From positions 62,001 to 126,000 of the forward strand of contig OY970250.1 in NCBI GenBank assembly GCA_963715575.1: a stretch of 64,000 nt of DNA. The letters run 5' to 3'. The notes under the pieces were generated by a model. That model saw nothing but the letters and a program-made list of their open reading frames with translations, had not been told where the DNA came from and ran no database searches. The DNA is from AC-32 sp963715575 (GTDB lineage: Bacteria > Actinomycetota > Thermoleophilia > Gaiellales > Gaiellaceae). How positions within the stretch are numbered: the stretch's first letter is position 1; each line of letters opens with the position of its first letter. This document shows, in pieces, positions 8,361-17,076 of the stretch. The translations under genes were made by a program, and so were the position numbers.

Positions 8361-9485
8361 TCAGGCCCGTGCGAGCACTCGTGTGAGCGCGCGGGCCAGC
8401 AGCTCCTGCTCCTCGGCCGTACCGACCGTCACCCGCACCGCGCCGGGCGCTCCGAAGCCGTGCGTCGGGCGCACGATCACGCCCTCGTGGAGCAGCTGCT
8501 CGAAGAACGGCCGCGAGTCTTCGCCGACCTCGACGAACAGGAAGTTGCCGACCGCGGGGCCGACCGGGTCGAGGCCGTGCTCGCGCAGGATCCGCTCGAG
8601 CTCGGCGCGGCCGTGCGCGTTCTCGGCCCGGCGGCGCTCCAGCTCGGCCGGCGAGTCGAGGCTCGCAAGCGCGGCCTCCTGCGCGGGCGTGGTGATGTCG
8701 AAGGCGCGCCGCACCTTGCCGATCCCGGTGACGATCTCCGCGGGCGCGAGCCCGTAGCCGACGCGCAGCCCGGCCAGGCCGTAGATCTTCGAGAAGGTGC
8801 GCAGGACGACGACCCGGCGGCCTTGCTTGAGGTACTCCTCGACGCCGTCCGGGTAGTCAGGGTCGTCGATGTACTCGGCGTAGGCCTGGTCGAGCACGGT
8901 GACGACGTGCTCGGGCACCCGCTCGAACCAGTCGTCGAGCTCGGCGCTCGTGTTGGTCGTGCCGGTCGGGTTGTTCGGCAGGCAGAGGTAGGCGATCTTC
9001 GTCCGCGGCCCGATTGCCTCGAGCAGCGCCTCGAGGTCGTAGCGCCCGTCGCGCAGCGGCACCGTGCGCGGTACCGCGCCCACCTTGCGGGCGTCGATCA
9101 CGTAGCTCGGGAACGAGGGCCAGCCGCAGACGATCTCGTCGCCTGGCTCGAGCGCGGCCTGCGTGAGGCAATCGACCAGCCCGTCGGAGCCGGCGCCGAC
9201 CGCGACCTCTTCGAAGCGCAGGTCGAAGCGCTCGGCGAGCGCGGCCCGCAGCCGGTAGGCGCCGCCGTCCGGGTAGCGGTTGAGGTCGGCGGTCGCGCGG
9301 TCGATCGCCTCGCGCGCCTCCGGGAACGGCCCGTACGGGCCTTCGTTGGACGCGAGCTTGACGACCCGCTCGAGCCCGAGCTCCCGCTGCACCTCTTCGA
9401 CCGGCTTCCCCGGCTCGTAGGGAACGAGGTCGTTCACGGCCGGCCTGAAGAAGCTGTCGGCGATCTCGGCGAGGGGCCTGGACAC
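8361..9485 (-). CDS. hisC: histidinol-phosphate aminotransferase
   Basis: This 374-residue class I/II PLP aminotransferase has the N-terminal KLASNEGPYGP, NPTGT, DQAYAEY and the PLP lysine Lys233 in FSKIYGLAGLR, then the C-terminal VRPTHGFG arginine region. It converts imidazole-acetol phosphate to histidinol phosphate. No other his gene is nearby, so related activities (aromatic aminotransferase) cannot be excluded. GTG at 9485 lacks a Shine-Dalgarno. TAGCAT ends six bases upstream, and its TAG is the stop codon of the cupin gene. Confidence 0.85.
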   Translation of the reverse strand: MSRPLAEIADSFFRPAVNDLVPYEPGKPVEEVQRELGLERVVKLASNEGPYGPFPEAREAIDRATADLNRYPDGGAYRLRAALAERFDLRFEEVAVGAGSDGLVDCLTQAALEPGDEIVCGWPSFPSYVIDARKVGAVPRTVPLRDGRYDLEALLEAIGPRTKIAYLCLPNNPTGTTNTSAELDDWFERVPEHVVTVLDQAYAEYIDDPDYPDGVEEYLKQGRRVVVLRTFSKIYGLAGLRVGYGLAPAEIVTGIGKVRRAFDITTPAQEAALASLDSPAELERRRAENAHGRAELERILREHGLDPVGPAVGNFLFVEVGEDSRPFFEQLLHEGVIVRPTHGFGAPGAVRVTVGTAEEQELLARALTRVLARA

Positions 9486-9494
9486 GGCCTGATG

Positions 9495-10034
9495 CTACTC
9501 GGGCAGCCAGCCCGGGCGGTACCGGCAGCGGGTGCGGCCCAGAAGCCCTGCGTAGGCCTCCTGCGGCTTCGTCGTCTCCCGTCGTACGCCGACGCCGTGC
9601 TCGAGCGCCAGCGGGTCGACCGGATAGACGATCCCGCTCCGACCGCGGCCGCGGGCGCCGGCCGCGAGCACCACGGCCGGGCCGCTGCCGGCGCCGACGA
9701 TCATGTGGTTCGTCCCGGGCGGGCAGTGCACGAAGTCCCAGGCGCGCAGCCGCCGCTCCCGGCCCTCGACGAGCAGCAGGCACTCGCCGGCGAGGACGAG
9801 GAAGTCCTCCTGCGCCCGCTCGCGGTGGTAGTACCCGAGCGACTGGCCCGGCTCGAGCACGCTCACGTTCAGCCCGAGCTGCCTGAAGCGGCGCTTGCCC
9901 TCGAAGTTGCAGTAGAAGCCGAAGGGGCCGGTGTCGTTCCACCGGCTCTCGGTCGCGTTCACGACGAACCAGCCGTCGCCGTCGGCGACCAGCCCGTGCT
10001 TCGACTCCCGCGGGACGATCTCGGGGACGCCCAT
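9495..10034 (-). CDS. cupin domain protein
   Basis: This 179-residue small-barrel protein has the first cupin motif around GYYHRERAQEDFLVLAGE and the second around DFVHCPPGTNHM, including the usual metal-binding His/Glu set. A C-terminal tail of about 45 residues follows the barrel. No enzyme subfamily is recognisable. It is divergent from pntAA and 10 bases upstream of hisC. TATCCT ends eight bases before its ATG, consistent with a leaderless transcript. Confidence 0.75.
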   Translation of the reverse strand: MGVPEIVPRESKHGLVADGDGWFVVNATESRWNDTGPFGFYCNFEGKRRFRQLGLNVSVLEPGQSLGYYHRERAQEDFLVLAGECLLLVEGRERRLRAWDFVHCPPGTNHMIVGAGSGPAVVLAAGARGRGRSGIVYPVDPLALEHGVGVRRETTKPQEAYAGLLGRTRCRYRPGWLPE

Positions 10035-10083
10035 GCCGGTGGAGGATATTCGTGCCCGCTCGACGCACTAGCATCCCCCCGGC

Positions 10084-11172
10084 ATGCGGATCGGGGTCCC
10101 GAGAGAGACGGCGGCCGGCGAGCGGCGCGTGGCGCTCGTGCCGGAGGTCGTCGGCAAGCTCGTGCCGGCCGGCTTCGAGGTGCTCGTGCAACGCGGCGCG
10201 GGCGAGGCGGCGTCGTTCCCGGACCCGGCGTACGAGGAGGCGGGCGCGCAACTCGTGGACGACTGGGCCGACGCGGAGGCCGTGGTGAAGGTGCAGAAGC
10301 CGAGCGAGGAGGAGGTTGGCCGGCTGCGGGAGGGGCAGGTGCTGATCGGCTTCCTGCAGCCGCTGACCGATCCCGAGGGAATCGAGCGGCTCGCACAGCG
10401 CGGCGTGATCGCGTTCGCGATGGAGTCGATCCCGCGGATCACGCGCGCCCAGCCGATGGACGCGCTCTCGTCGCAGGCGACCGTCTCCGGCTACAAGGCG
10501 ACGCTGCTCGCGGCCGAGCGGCTGCCGAAGTTCTTCCCGATGCTGATGACCGCCGCCGGCACGGTCGCGCCCGCCAAGGTGCTCGTCCTCGGCGCGGGGG
10601 TCGCGGGGCTGCAGGCCGTGGCGACCGCGCGGCGGCTGGGCGCGGTCGTGACCGGCTTCGACGTCCGGCCGGTGGTGCGCGAGCAGATCGAGAGCCTTGG
10701 CGCCAACTGGCTCGACCTCGGCGTCGTCGGCGAGGAGACCGCCGGCGGTTATGCCGTAGAGCTGAGCGAGGAGCAGCAGCGGCAGCAGCAGGCCGAGCTC
10801 GAGGCGCGGCTGCCGGAGTTCGACGTCGTGGTCACGACGGCGCTGATCTCCGGCCGGCCGGCACCGAAGCTGATCCCGGCGAGCGCCGTCGCGGCGATGC
10901 GCCCGGGTTCGGTCGTGGTCGACCTGGCCGCCGAGGCGGGTGGCAACTGCGAGCTCACCGAGCCCGGCGAGGAAGTCGTGCGCGAGGGCGTGACGATCGT
11001 CGGCTTCACCAACCTGCCGAGCACGATGCCGTTCCACGCGAGCCAGCTCTACGCGCGCAACGTCGCCGCCCTGCTGCACCAGCTCGCGCCGGAGGGGACG
11101 CTGGCGCTCGACTGGGACGACGAGATCACGGCCGGCGCCTGCGTGACCCGCAAGCAGGAGGTACCCGCGTGA
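10084..11172 (+). CDS. pntA: NAD(P) transhydrogenase alpha subunit, NAD-binding part (PntAA)
   Basis: This 362-residue soluble domain I of the proton-translocating transhydrogenase has the alanine-dehydrogenase/PNT N-terminal domain (GVPRETAAGERRVALVP) and a Rossmann motif VLVLGAGVAGLQAVATA near residue 170. It binds NAD(H) and exchanges hydride with the NADP domain of PntB. In this organism, as in many actinobacteria and Rhodospirillum, the alpha subunit is split into two genes. TAGCAT ends nine bases before the ATG and no Shine-Dalgarno is seen. Confidence 0.93.
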   Translation: MRIGVPRETAAGERRVALVPEVVGKLVPAGFEVLVQRGAGEAASFPDPAYEEAGAQLVDDWADAEAVVKVQKPSEEEVGRLREGQVLIGFLQPLTDPEGIERLAQRGVIAFAMESIPRITRAQPMDALSSQATVSGYKATLLAAERLPKFFPMLMTAAGTVAPAKVLVLGAGVAGLQAVATARRLGAVVTGFDVRPVVREQIESLGANWLDLGVVGEETAGGYAVELSEEQQRQQQAELEARLPEFDVVVTTALISGRPAPKLIPASAVAAMRPGSVVVDLAAEAGGNCELTEPGEEVVREGVTIVGFTNLPSTMPFHASQLYARNVAALLHQLAPEGTLALDWDDEITAGACVTRKQEVPA

Positions 11173-11245
11173 ACCGGCGCGGCGCGCCCAGCCGGCCCGC
11201 GCGGCCGAGCCCGTGGAGAGATCGGCGCAAAGTCGGCACACTCCT

Positions 11246-11278
11246 GTCACAGACACGTGCGCCCAATCCCGCTAGCGT
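11246..11278 (+). promoter_or_regulatory. promoter, CAGACA-17-TAGCGT type, for pntAB-pntB
   Basis: The extended box GTCACAGACACG (11246-11257) contains a -35-like CAGACA at 11250-11255. A TAGCGT -10 element follows at 11273-11278 with exactly 17 bases between. The same arrangement recurs at three other places in the window. It would give pntAB-pntB a second promoter, independent of pntAA, with a leader of roughly 95 bases. Confidence 0.55.
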
Positions 11279-11304
11279 CTCCGCCGAGGGCGGTGGGATC
11301 GTCA

Positions 11305-11323
11305 CCCCCACCCTGGGTGGGGG
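11305..11323 (+). other. hairpin in the pntAB leader
   Basis: CCCCCACCC at 11305-11313 is complementary to GGGTGGGGG at 11315-11323, giving an eight-base-pair stem closing a three-base loop. It lies about 25 bases downstream of the predicted transcription start and 58 bases before the pntAB start. No T-run follows, so a stabilising or attenuating role is more likely than termination. The rest of the 208-base gap between pntAA and pntAB shows only the promoter. Confidence 0.45.
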
Positions 11324-11380
11324 ATTCGGGTTCTCGCGTGAACAGGAAGCGGCCGCGGCTCGGCGCGAGGGGCGGCGCGC

Positions 11381-11719
11381 GTGAGTCACAACACGCTGCT
11401 CGTCTTCGAGCTGACCATCCTCGTGCTCGCGATCTTTCTCGGCTTCGAGGTGATCTCGAAGGTGCCGACGCTGCTGCACACGCCGCTGATGTCCGGCACG
11501 AACGCGATCCACGGCATCGTCGTCGTGGGAGCCATGGTCGTGCTCGGCGCGCCGCACAAGGACACGTTCGACTGGATCGTCGGTTTCCTCGCCGTCGTGC
11601 TCGGCTCCGCGAACGTCGTCGGCGGCTTCGTCGTCACCGACCGCATGCTCGAGATGTTCAAGCGGCGCGAGCCCGCGAAAGAGGTTGACGCCTCCCGCGA
11701 CGGCCAGCACCGCCCATGA
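11381..11719 (+). CDS. NAD(P) transhydrogenase alpha subunit, membrane part (PntAB)
   Basis: This 112-residue protein has three hydrophobic segments and the conserved loop THTPLMSGTNAIHG-like sequence after the first segment, as in PntAB. It supplies part of the proton channel (domain II) of the transhydrogenase. GTG at 11381 follows GCGAGGGG. Its end overlaps the ATG of pntB by four bases, a translationally coupled arrangement. Confidence 0.9.
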   Translation: MSHNTLLVFELTILVLAIFLGFEVISKVPTLLHTPLMSGTNAIHGIVVVGAMVVLGAPHKDTFDWIVGFLAVVLGSANVVGGFVVTDRMLEMFKRREPAKEVDASRDGQHRP

Positions 11720-13107
11720 GCACGAACCTCGCGAACCTGCTCTACCTGATCCCGATCGTCTCGTTCATCCTCGCGCTGCACTTTCTCTCCAACCCCGCCC
11801 ACGCACGGCGCGGCAACCAGATCGGCGCGGTCGGGATGCTCGTCGCCGTCGTCGTCACCTGGATCAGGATCGGCACCACGAGCTGGTGGGCCATCGCGGT
11901 CGGAATGCTGATCGGCGGCGCGTTCGGGGCGGTCGCGGCGCGTCGCGTGAAGATGACCGCGATGCCGCAGATGGTGGCGCTGTTCAACGGCGTCGGTGGT
12001 GGAGCGGCCGCGCTGATCGCCCTCGCGGAGGTGCACCGGATCCTGCCCGAGCCCGGCGCGCCGAAAGTCGATATCTCGCTCGCGATCGTGCTCTCTGCGC
12101 TGATCGGCGCGATCTCGTTCTCCGGCTCGATGGTGGCGTTCGCGAAGCTGCAGGAGCTGATCGGCGGCCGGCCGATCACGTACCCGGGTCAGCAGTTCGT
12201 GAACGGCGTGGTGCTGTTGATCGCGGTCGCCTCGGGGATTGCCCTCGTCAGCGGCGTCCAGGAGGAGTGGCTGCTCTGGGTGCTCGTCGGCGCCGCGCTG
12301 CTGTTCGGCGTCCTCTTCGTGCTCCCGATCGGCGGCGCCGACATGCCGGTCGTGATCTCGCTGCTGAACGCCTTCACCGGCCTGGCGGTGGCAGCGAGCG
12401 GCTTCGAGCTCGAGAACAACGTCCTGATCGTGGCCGGCATGCTCGTCGGCGCCTCGGGGACGCTGCTGACGCTGTTGATGGGACGCGCGATGAACCGGTC
12501 GATCGCGAACGTCCTCTTCGGCGCGTTCGGACAGGTGAGCGAGTCGGCGGCGGCGGTCGCGTCGGGCGATGGCGGGTCTGTGCGCAGCGCGAGCGCCGAG
12601 GACGTCGCGGTGATGCTCGCCTACGCGCACAAGGTGGTCTTCGTGCCGGGTTACGGCCTGGCGGTCGCGCAGGCCCAGCACGACGTGCGCCAGCTCGCCG
12701 ACCTGCTCGAGGAGAAGGGCGTCGAGGTCTCGTACGCGATCCATCCGGTCGCGGGCCGCATGCCCGGCCACATGAACGTGCTGCTCGCCGAAGCGAACGT
12801 CCCCTACCCGCAGCTGAAGGAGATGGACGAGGCGAACCCGGAGTTCGGCCGCACGGACGTGGCGCTCGTCGTCGGCGCGAACGACGTCGTCAACCCCGAC
12901 GCGCGCACCAACGAGGGCAGCCCGATCTACGGCATGCCGATCCTGAACGTCGACCAGGCGCAGGCGGTGGTCGTGCTCAAGCGGAGCATGAACCCCGGTT
13001 TCGCCGGCATCGAGAACCCGCTCTTCTACAACCCGAAGACGGTGATGCTGTTCGGCGACGCGAAGGAGTCGATCGACAAGCTGATCGAGGACGTCAAGGG
13101 CCTCTAG
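11716..13107 (+). CDS. pntB: NAD(P) transhydrogenase beta subunit (PntB)
   Basis: This 463-residue protein has about eight membrane segments in its first 260 residues, then the NADP-binding domain III with VPGYGLAVAQAQH, HPVAGRMPGHMNVLLAEA and VGANDVVNP. With PntAA/PntAB it couples proton entry to NADPH formation from NADH. It begins at ATG 11716 inside the end of pntAB and ends four bases into the convergent ABC permease gene. Confidence 0.95.
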   Translation: MSTNLANLLYLIPIVSFILALHFLSNPAHARRGNQIGAVGMLVAVVVTWIRIGTTSWWAIAVGMLIGGAFGAVAARRVKMTAMPQMVALFNGVGGGAAALIALAEVHRILPEPGAPKVDISLAIVLSALIGAISFSGSMVAFAKLQELIGGRPITYPGQQFVNGVVLLIAVASGIALVSGVQEEWLLWVLVGAALLFGVLFVLPIGGADMPVVISLLNAFTGLAVAASGFELENNVLIVAGMLVGASGTLLTLLMGRAMNRSIANVLFGAFGQVSESAAAVASGDGGSVRSASAEDVAVMLAYAHKVVFVPGYGLAVAQAQHDVRQLADLLEEKGVEVSYAIHPVAGRMPGHMNVLLAEANVPYPQLKEMDEANPEFGRTDVALVVGANDVVNPDARTNEGSPIYGMPILNVDQAQAVVVLKRSMNPGFAGIENPLFYNPKTVMLFGDAKESIDKLIEDVKGL

Positions 13108-13838
13108 TCGGTGCGGCGCCGAAGGGTGAGCGCCCCGAGCAGCAGCGCGAGCACTGTTGCGCCGAGCACGGCGCAGACATCCAGGGCGAAACGCGGGTCG
13201 AAGTCCCCGGCGATCGCCCGTGCGAGCGCGTCGTAGGCATAAGTCAACGGCAAGAGCGCTGAGACGACCCGCAGCCAGTCCGCCATCTCCGAGCGCGCGA
13301 CGAAGAGGCCGCAGAGCAGCATCTGGGGGAGCACGATCGCAGGCATGAACTGCACGGCCTGGAACTCCGTCGAGGCGAACGCGCTGGCGAAGAGCCCGAG
13401 CGCCATCCCGAGCACGGCGTTCCCGATCGCCAGCGCGACCACCGCCGGGATCGGGCCGTCCGTGTGCAGGCCGAGCCAGGCGAATGCGATCGCCGAGACG
13501 ACCGATGCCTGGACTGCCGCCATCGCGGCGAACGCGACGGCGTAGCCGCCGAGCAGGTCGAGCTTCGCGAGCGGCAGCGTCATCAGCCGCTCGAGCGTGC
13601 CGGTCGTGCGCTCCCGCAGCATCGTCACCGACGTGACGACGAACATCGAGACGAACGGGAAGAGCCCGAGGAGCGGCCCGCCGACGTGCTGGAAGACCTC
13701 CTCACGTCCGGCGAAGAGCTCGTGCAGCAGCACGATCAGCAGCGACGGCACACCCACGAGCAACCCGACCGTGCGCGGGTCACGCCGCAACTGGGTCAGC
13801 ACGCGGAGGGCGACGGCCGCGGTGACACGCGGGCTCAC
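13104..13838 (-). CDS. ABC-2 type transporter permease
   Basis: This 244-residue protein has six hydrophobic segments and the ABC-2 membrane fold typical of drug or polyketide exporters: a first helix, a cytoplasmic MLRERTTGTLERLMTLP segment, then five helices with SALLPLTYAYDAL near the end. It is the partner of the ATPase encoded directly upstream, with the two genes overlapping by four bases. The substrate is unknown. Confidence 0.85.
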   Translation of the reverse strand: MSPRVTAAVALRVLTQLRRDPRTVGLLVGVPSLLIVLLHELFAGREEVFQHVGGPLLGLFPFVSMFVVTSVTMLRERTTGTLERLMTLPLAKLDLLGGYAVAFAAMAAVQASVVSAIAFAWLGLHTDGPIPAVVALAIGNAVLGMALGLFASAFASTEFQAVQFMPAIVLPQMLLCGLFVARSEMADWLRVVSALLPLTYAYDALARAIAGDFDPRFALDVCAVLGATVLALLLGALTLRRRTD

Positions 13839-14554
13839 GAGCGCTCCTCCTCGATCAGGCGCAGGAACGCGCTGTCCAGGTCGGGCGCGGACGTTTGGCG
13901 CAGGAGCTCGCCCGGCTCGGCGCTTGCGAGCAGCCGGCCTTCGCGCAGTAGCAGCAGCCGGTCGCAGCGCTCGGCCTCATCCATCACATGGCTCGAGACG
14001 AGCACCGTCCGGCCCTCCGACGCCAGGCGGTGGAAGGCGTTCCAGAGGTCTCGACGGAGCAACGGGTCGAGCCCGACCGTCGGCTCGTCCAGCACGAGCA
14101 GCTCGGGCTCGCCAAGCAGCGCGCTGGCGAGGGAGACGCGTGCCCGCTGGCCGCCCGAGAGGCGGTTCACGACGCGGTCGGCGAGGTCGGCCAGCTCCAC
14201 CGTCTCGAGCACATCCGGGATGCGGGCGGGCGAGACGGCGAGTACCCGGGCGAAGAAGCGCAGGTTCTCTCGAACCGTGAGGTCCCCGTAGACCGACGGC
14301 GCCTGCGTCACGTACGCGACCGTCTGGCGGAGCTCGCGGGAGCCCGCGGGGCGGCCGAGGACGGTGATCGTGCCGGCGCGGACGCGCTGAACGCCGACGA
14401 TCGCACGCATCAGCGTCGACTTGCCGGCCCCGTTTGGCCCGAGCAGGCCCGTCACCACGCCACGGTCGACCGTGAGCGAGAGGTCGTCGAGGGCATCGGT
14501 GCCGTTGCGAACGACGAGCAGCCGCTCGACGACGATTCCGGCCCCGGCCTCCAT
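13835..14554 (-). CDS. ABC transporter ATP-binding protein (exporter)
   Basis: The product is 239 residues from ATG at 14554. Walker A is GPNGAGKST, the Q-loop lies in YVTQAPSVYGDLTVREN, the signature is LSGGQRARVSLA, Walker B is LLVLDEPTVGLD and the switch histidine is in SSHVMDE. The layout matches DrrA/CcmA-type exporters and pairs with the adjacent permease. The frame is open up to 14608, but the shorter start is preferred. It has GATACT eight bases upstream and leaves room for the divergent cyclodeaminase gene. Confidence 0.88.
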   Translation of the reverse strand: MEAGAGIVVERLLVVRNGTDALDDLSLTVDRGVVTGLLGPNGAGKSTLMRAIVGVQRVRAGTITVLGRPAGSRELRQTVAYVTQAPSVYGDLTVRENLRFFARVLAVSPARIPDVLETVELADLADRVVNRLSGGQRARVSLASALLGEPELLVLDEPTVGLDPLLRRDLWNAFHRLASEGRTVLVSSHVMDEAERCDRLLLLREGRLLASAEPGELLRQTSAPDLDSAFLRLIEEERS

Positions 14555-14591
14555 CGGCTCCGAGTATCCCGCGATTAGGCTTGACGGTTCG

Positions 14592-15521
14592 ATGGTGCCG
14601 CTGTTCACAGCCCGCCACCTCGAGGAGGCCGTTTCGCCGCAGCGGGCTGTGGAGGCCGTCCGCGACGCCTTCGTGGCTTACGCACGCGGCGAGTGGACGA
14701 TGCCGCCCAAGGTGTACGTGCCTGCCTATCCGGCCGGCGACTTCCGGGCGATGCCGGCTCTCGGCGGCGGCTTCGCGGCGCTCAAGTGGGTGACGTCGTT
14801 TCCGGGCAACCCGGAACGGGGCCTGCCGACAGTCACGGGCCTGGTGCTGCTCTCGGATGCGACGAACGGGTCGCTGGTCGCCGTCTTCGACGCGGGCGCC
14901 GTGACGGCGCTGCGCACCGGCGCGGCGGCCGTGCTGGCGGCGCAGACGCTCGGCCGTCCCGGAACTGCGGCCGTGGTCGGCGCCGGCGTGAACGGCCGGG
15001 CCGCGGCGCGGACGTTCGTCGCGACGGGAGCGCCGGTGCTGCTGTGGGACGTCGACGAGCCGCGTGCCCGCGCCGCCGCCGAGGAGCTCGGCGCGGCGGT
15101 CGCCGGCTCCCTCGGCGAGGCGCTGGCGGCAGACGTGGTGGTCACGGTGACACCCGGCCACGAGGTGCTCTTCGGCCAGGGGTCGCTGCGCCCGGGGCAA
15201 CACGTGAGCCTGATGGGGGCCGACGGCCCGGGCAAGGCGGAGATCGCGGTCGAGGAGCTCGTCCGGACGCACGTCTTCTGCGACGACTGGGAGCAGGCGA
15301 GCCACAACGGAGAGTTGGCGCATTCGGTGGAGTCGGGGGCGCTCGAGCGTGACCAGGTGACCGAGCTCGGCGCCGTGCTCGCAGGCAAGGCCGAGGGGCG
15401 GCGCTCCGAGGACGAGATCAGCACCTTCGACTCGACCGGCTTGGCGATCCAGGACCTCGCGATCGCACTTGCCGCGCTCGAGCGGCGCGACGAGCTCGAC
15501 CTGCCGACGATCGAGCTGTAA
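14592..15521 (+). CDS. ornithine cyclodeaminase / mu-crystallin family protein
   Basis: This 309-residue NAD(P)-binding protein has VSPQRAVEAVRDAF at the N-terminus, the substrate-loop region KWVTSFPGNPERGLPTVTGLVLL, and a dinucleotide motif TAAVVGAGVNGRAAAR near residue 132. Family members include ornithine cyclodeaminase, alanine dehydrogenase and imine reductases. The exact reaction is not evident. ATG at 14592 is ten bases after TAGGCT. It is divergent from the ABC ATPase and no amino-acid operon surrounds it. Confidence 0.82.
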   Translation: MVPLFTARHLEEAVSPQRAVEAVRDAFVAYARGEWTMPPKVYVPAYPAGDFRAMPALGGGFAALKWVTSFPGNPERGLPTVTGLVLLSDATNGSLVAVFDAGAVTALRTGAAAVLAAQTLGRPGTAAVVGAGVNGRAAARTFVATGAPVLLWDVDEPRARAAAEELGAAVAGSLGEALAADVVVTVTPGHEVLFGQGSLRPGQHVSLMGADGPGKAEIAVEELVRTHVFCDDWEQASHNGELAHSVESGALERDQVTELGAVLAGKAEGRRSEDEISTFDSTGLAIQDLAIALAALERRDELDLPTIEL

Positions 15522-15561
15522 CCGCCGGTTAGGCTGCCGCTAACGACCGAAGGAGGCGGGA

Positions 15562-15933
15562 ATGGACGGGCAGCTGGTGCATTTCGAGATCCCTGCGCAG
15601 GACGGCGCACGGGCGATGGAGTTCTGGAAGTCGCTCTTCGGCTGGAAGTTCCAAGCCTGGGAGGGGCCGGTCGAGTACCACATGCTGGACGGGAACGAAC
15701 CAGGCGGGGCCATCTACCCGGATCCCGACTCAGCCGGCTCCGGGCCGATCGTCTACTTCGGCACCTCCGACATCGATGCCTCGATCGCAAAGGCGCGCGA
15801 GCTCGGTGGGTCGGCGGACGACAAGCAGCCGATCCCGACCATCGGCTGGTTCGCGCGCTGCGTCGACACCGAGGGCAACCGCTTCTCGCTCTTCCAGGCC
15901 GACGATTCGGTGCCCGCGCCCGGCGAGGGCTAG
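15562..15933 (+). CDS. VOC (glyoxalase/bleomycin-resistance fold) protein
   Basis: This 123-residue protein forms two beta-alpha-beta-beta-beta units, with HFEIPAQD at the start of the first and YFGTSDIDASIAKARELGG opening the second, ending in DTEGNRFSLFQ. This matches the small VOC proteins of actinobacteria, whose substrates are mostly unknown. Unlike most neighbours it has a clear Shine-Dalgarno sequence, GAAGGAGG, before the ATG. A TAGGCT promoter-like hexamer lies about 30 bases upstream. It overlaps the convergent oxidoreductase by four bases. Confidence 0.8.
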   Translation: MDGQLVHFEIPAQDGARAMEFWKSLFGWKFQAWEGPVEYHMLDGNEPGGAIYPDPDSAGSGPIVYFGTSDIDASIAKARELGGSADDKQPIPTIGWFARCVDTEGNRFSLFQADDSVPAPGEG

Positions 15934-16985
15934 CCGAGCAGCCGCGCCGGGTCGAACAGCTCCAGATCCGGCGCAGGGTCGCCGAGAATCGCCCCTGCCA
16001 CGAGCTCGCCGCAAGCGAGGCCCAGCACGTTGCCGTGGCCGGAGTAGCCGGCTGAGACCCAGACGCGGTCGCTCCCGGGGATCCTCCCGACCATCGGCAG
16101 CCGGTCGGCGGTCGTGCCGAAGATCCCGGCCCAGCGGTGGTCGACCCGCGGCTCGCCGCCGAGCAGCTCGGCGACGAACTGCTCCAGCTGGCCCTGGATC
16201 AGCGGTGTCGTCTCCTCTTCCGAGATGTACTCGTGGTCGGCGGCCTTGTCGCGGAAGCCTCCGGCCACGAGCCGCCCGTCCTCCGTCTGCTGCCAGTAGT
16301 CGTAGCCGTGCCTGGCGTAGTGCGGGCACACGAACAGGCGCCGCTCGAGCGGCTCGGTGACGAGCACCTGGCCGCGGGTCGGCTTGATCGCGGCATCGAG
16401 CTCGGGCACCAGTCCCTGCGTGTAGCCGTCGGTCGCGATCACGACCTGGTCGGCGTCGAGCGCGTCGAGCGACTCGACGCGCTCGTGCTCCCGCAGCTCG
16501 GCGCCCGCCTCCACGGCGCGCGCGGCCAGACGCCGGACCCAGCGGGCAGGCTGAAGCGATCCATCCGGCGGATGGAAGATCGCGCCGTCGAACCGCCTGG
16601 ACAGAGGCTCCGGAAGCTCGGCGCGCCACTCGACCGCGAAGCCGTCTTCCCGCAGGGCCTCGTACTCGGCCTCGAGCTCGCCCCGTTCGCCGGGGTCCGC
16701 GGCCAGCCTGAGGCTGCCCGTCCGGTGGAACGCGTCGCCTGCCAGCTGCTCGAACCGGTCGAGGTAGCGCTCGGTCAGCACCCAGAGGACACGCGCCCGC
16801 TCGGGACCGAGCTCCCGCCGTGCCACGTCGTACGCGGGAGCGCCGCCGCGCAGGGCGAAGCCGCCGTTGCGCCCGCTCGCTCCTCCGGCGATCTCGCGCG
16901 CCTCGAACAGGCGCACGCGTTTGCCAGCCTCCGCGAGCCTGAGCGCGCAGGCGCAGCCCGTGACGCCGCCCCCGACGATCGCCAC
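15930..16985 (-). CDS. FAD-dependent oxidoreductase (DAO family)
   Basis: This is a 351-residue glycine/D-amino-acid-oxidase-like flavoprotein. AIVGGGVTGCACALRLAEAG is the FAD-binding motif at the very N-terminus, GRNGGFALRGG follows, and GYSGHGNVLG lies near the C-terminus. The first canonical start codon is GTG at 16985. The frame continues upstream to 17066 and encodes ETSSYWLAERR, a sequence family members usually have before the FAD motif. ATC at 17066 is preceded at seven bases by TAGGAT. The true start may therefore be non-canonical, and the annotated one may be about 27 residues short. The substrate is unknown. Confidence 0.8.
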   Translation of the reverse strand: MAIVGGGVTGCACALRLAEAGKRVRLFEAREIAGGASGRNGGFALRGGAPAYDVARRELGPERARVLWVLTERYLDRFEQLAGDAFHRTGSLRLAADPGERGELEAEYEALREDGFAVEWRAELPEPLSRRFDGAIFHPPDGSLQPARWVRRLAARAVEAGAELREHERVESLDALDADQVVIATDGYTQGLVPELDAAIKPTRGQVLVTEPLERRLFVCPHYARHGYDYWQQTEDGRLVAGGFRDKAADHEYISEEETTPLIQGQLEQFVAELLGGEPRVDHRWAGIFGTTADRLPMVGRIPGSDRVWVSAGYSGHGNVLGLACGELVAGAILGDPAPDLELFDPARLLG

Positions 16986-17076
16986 GTCGACCGGTCCCGC
17001 CGACCGGTCGGCCGGCGCTGCCAGGGGCGAGCGCCGCTCCGCAAGCCAGTACGAGCTCGTCTCGATGTCGGCGATC

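Noticed and set aside
8460..11384. Very long open frame (974 codons) on the plus strand across hisC, the cupin and pntAA
   Set aside because: It is antisense to hisC and the cupin and out of frame with pntAA; composition is the Arg/Ala/Gly-rich shadow expected in high-GC DNA, and no domain is recognisable.
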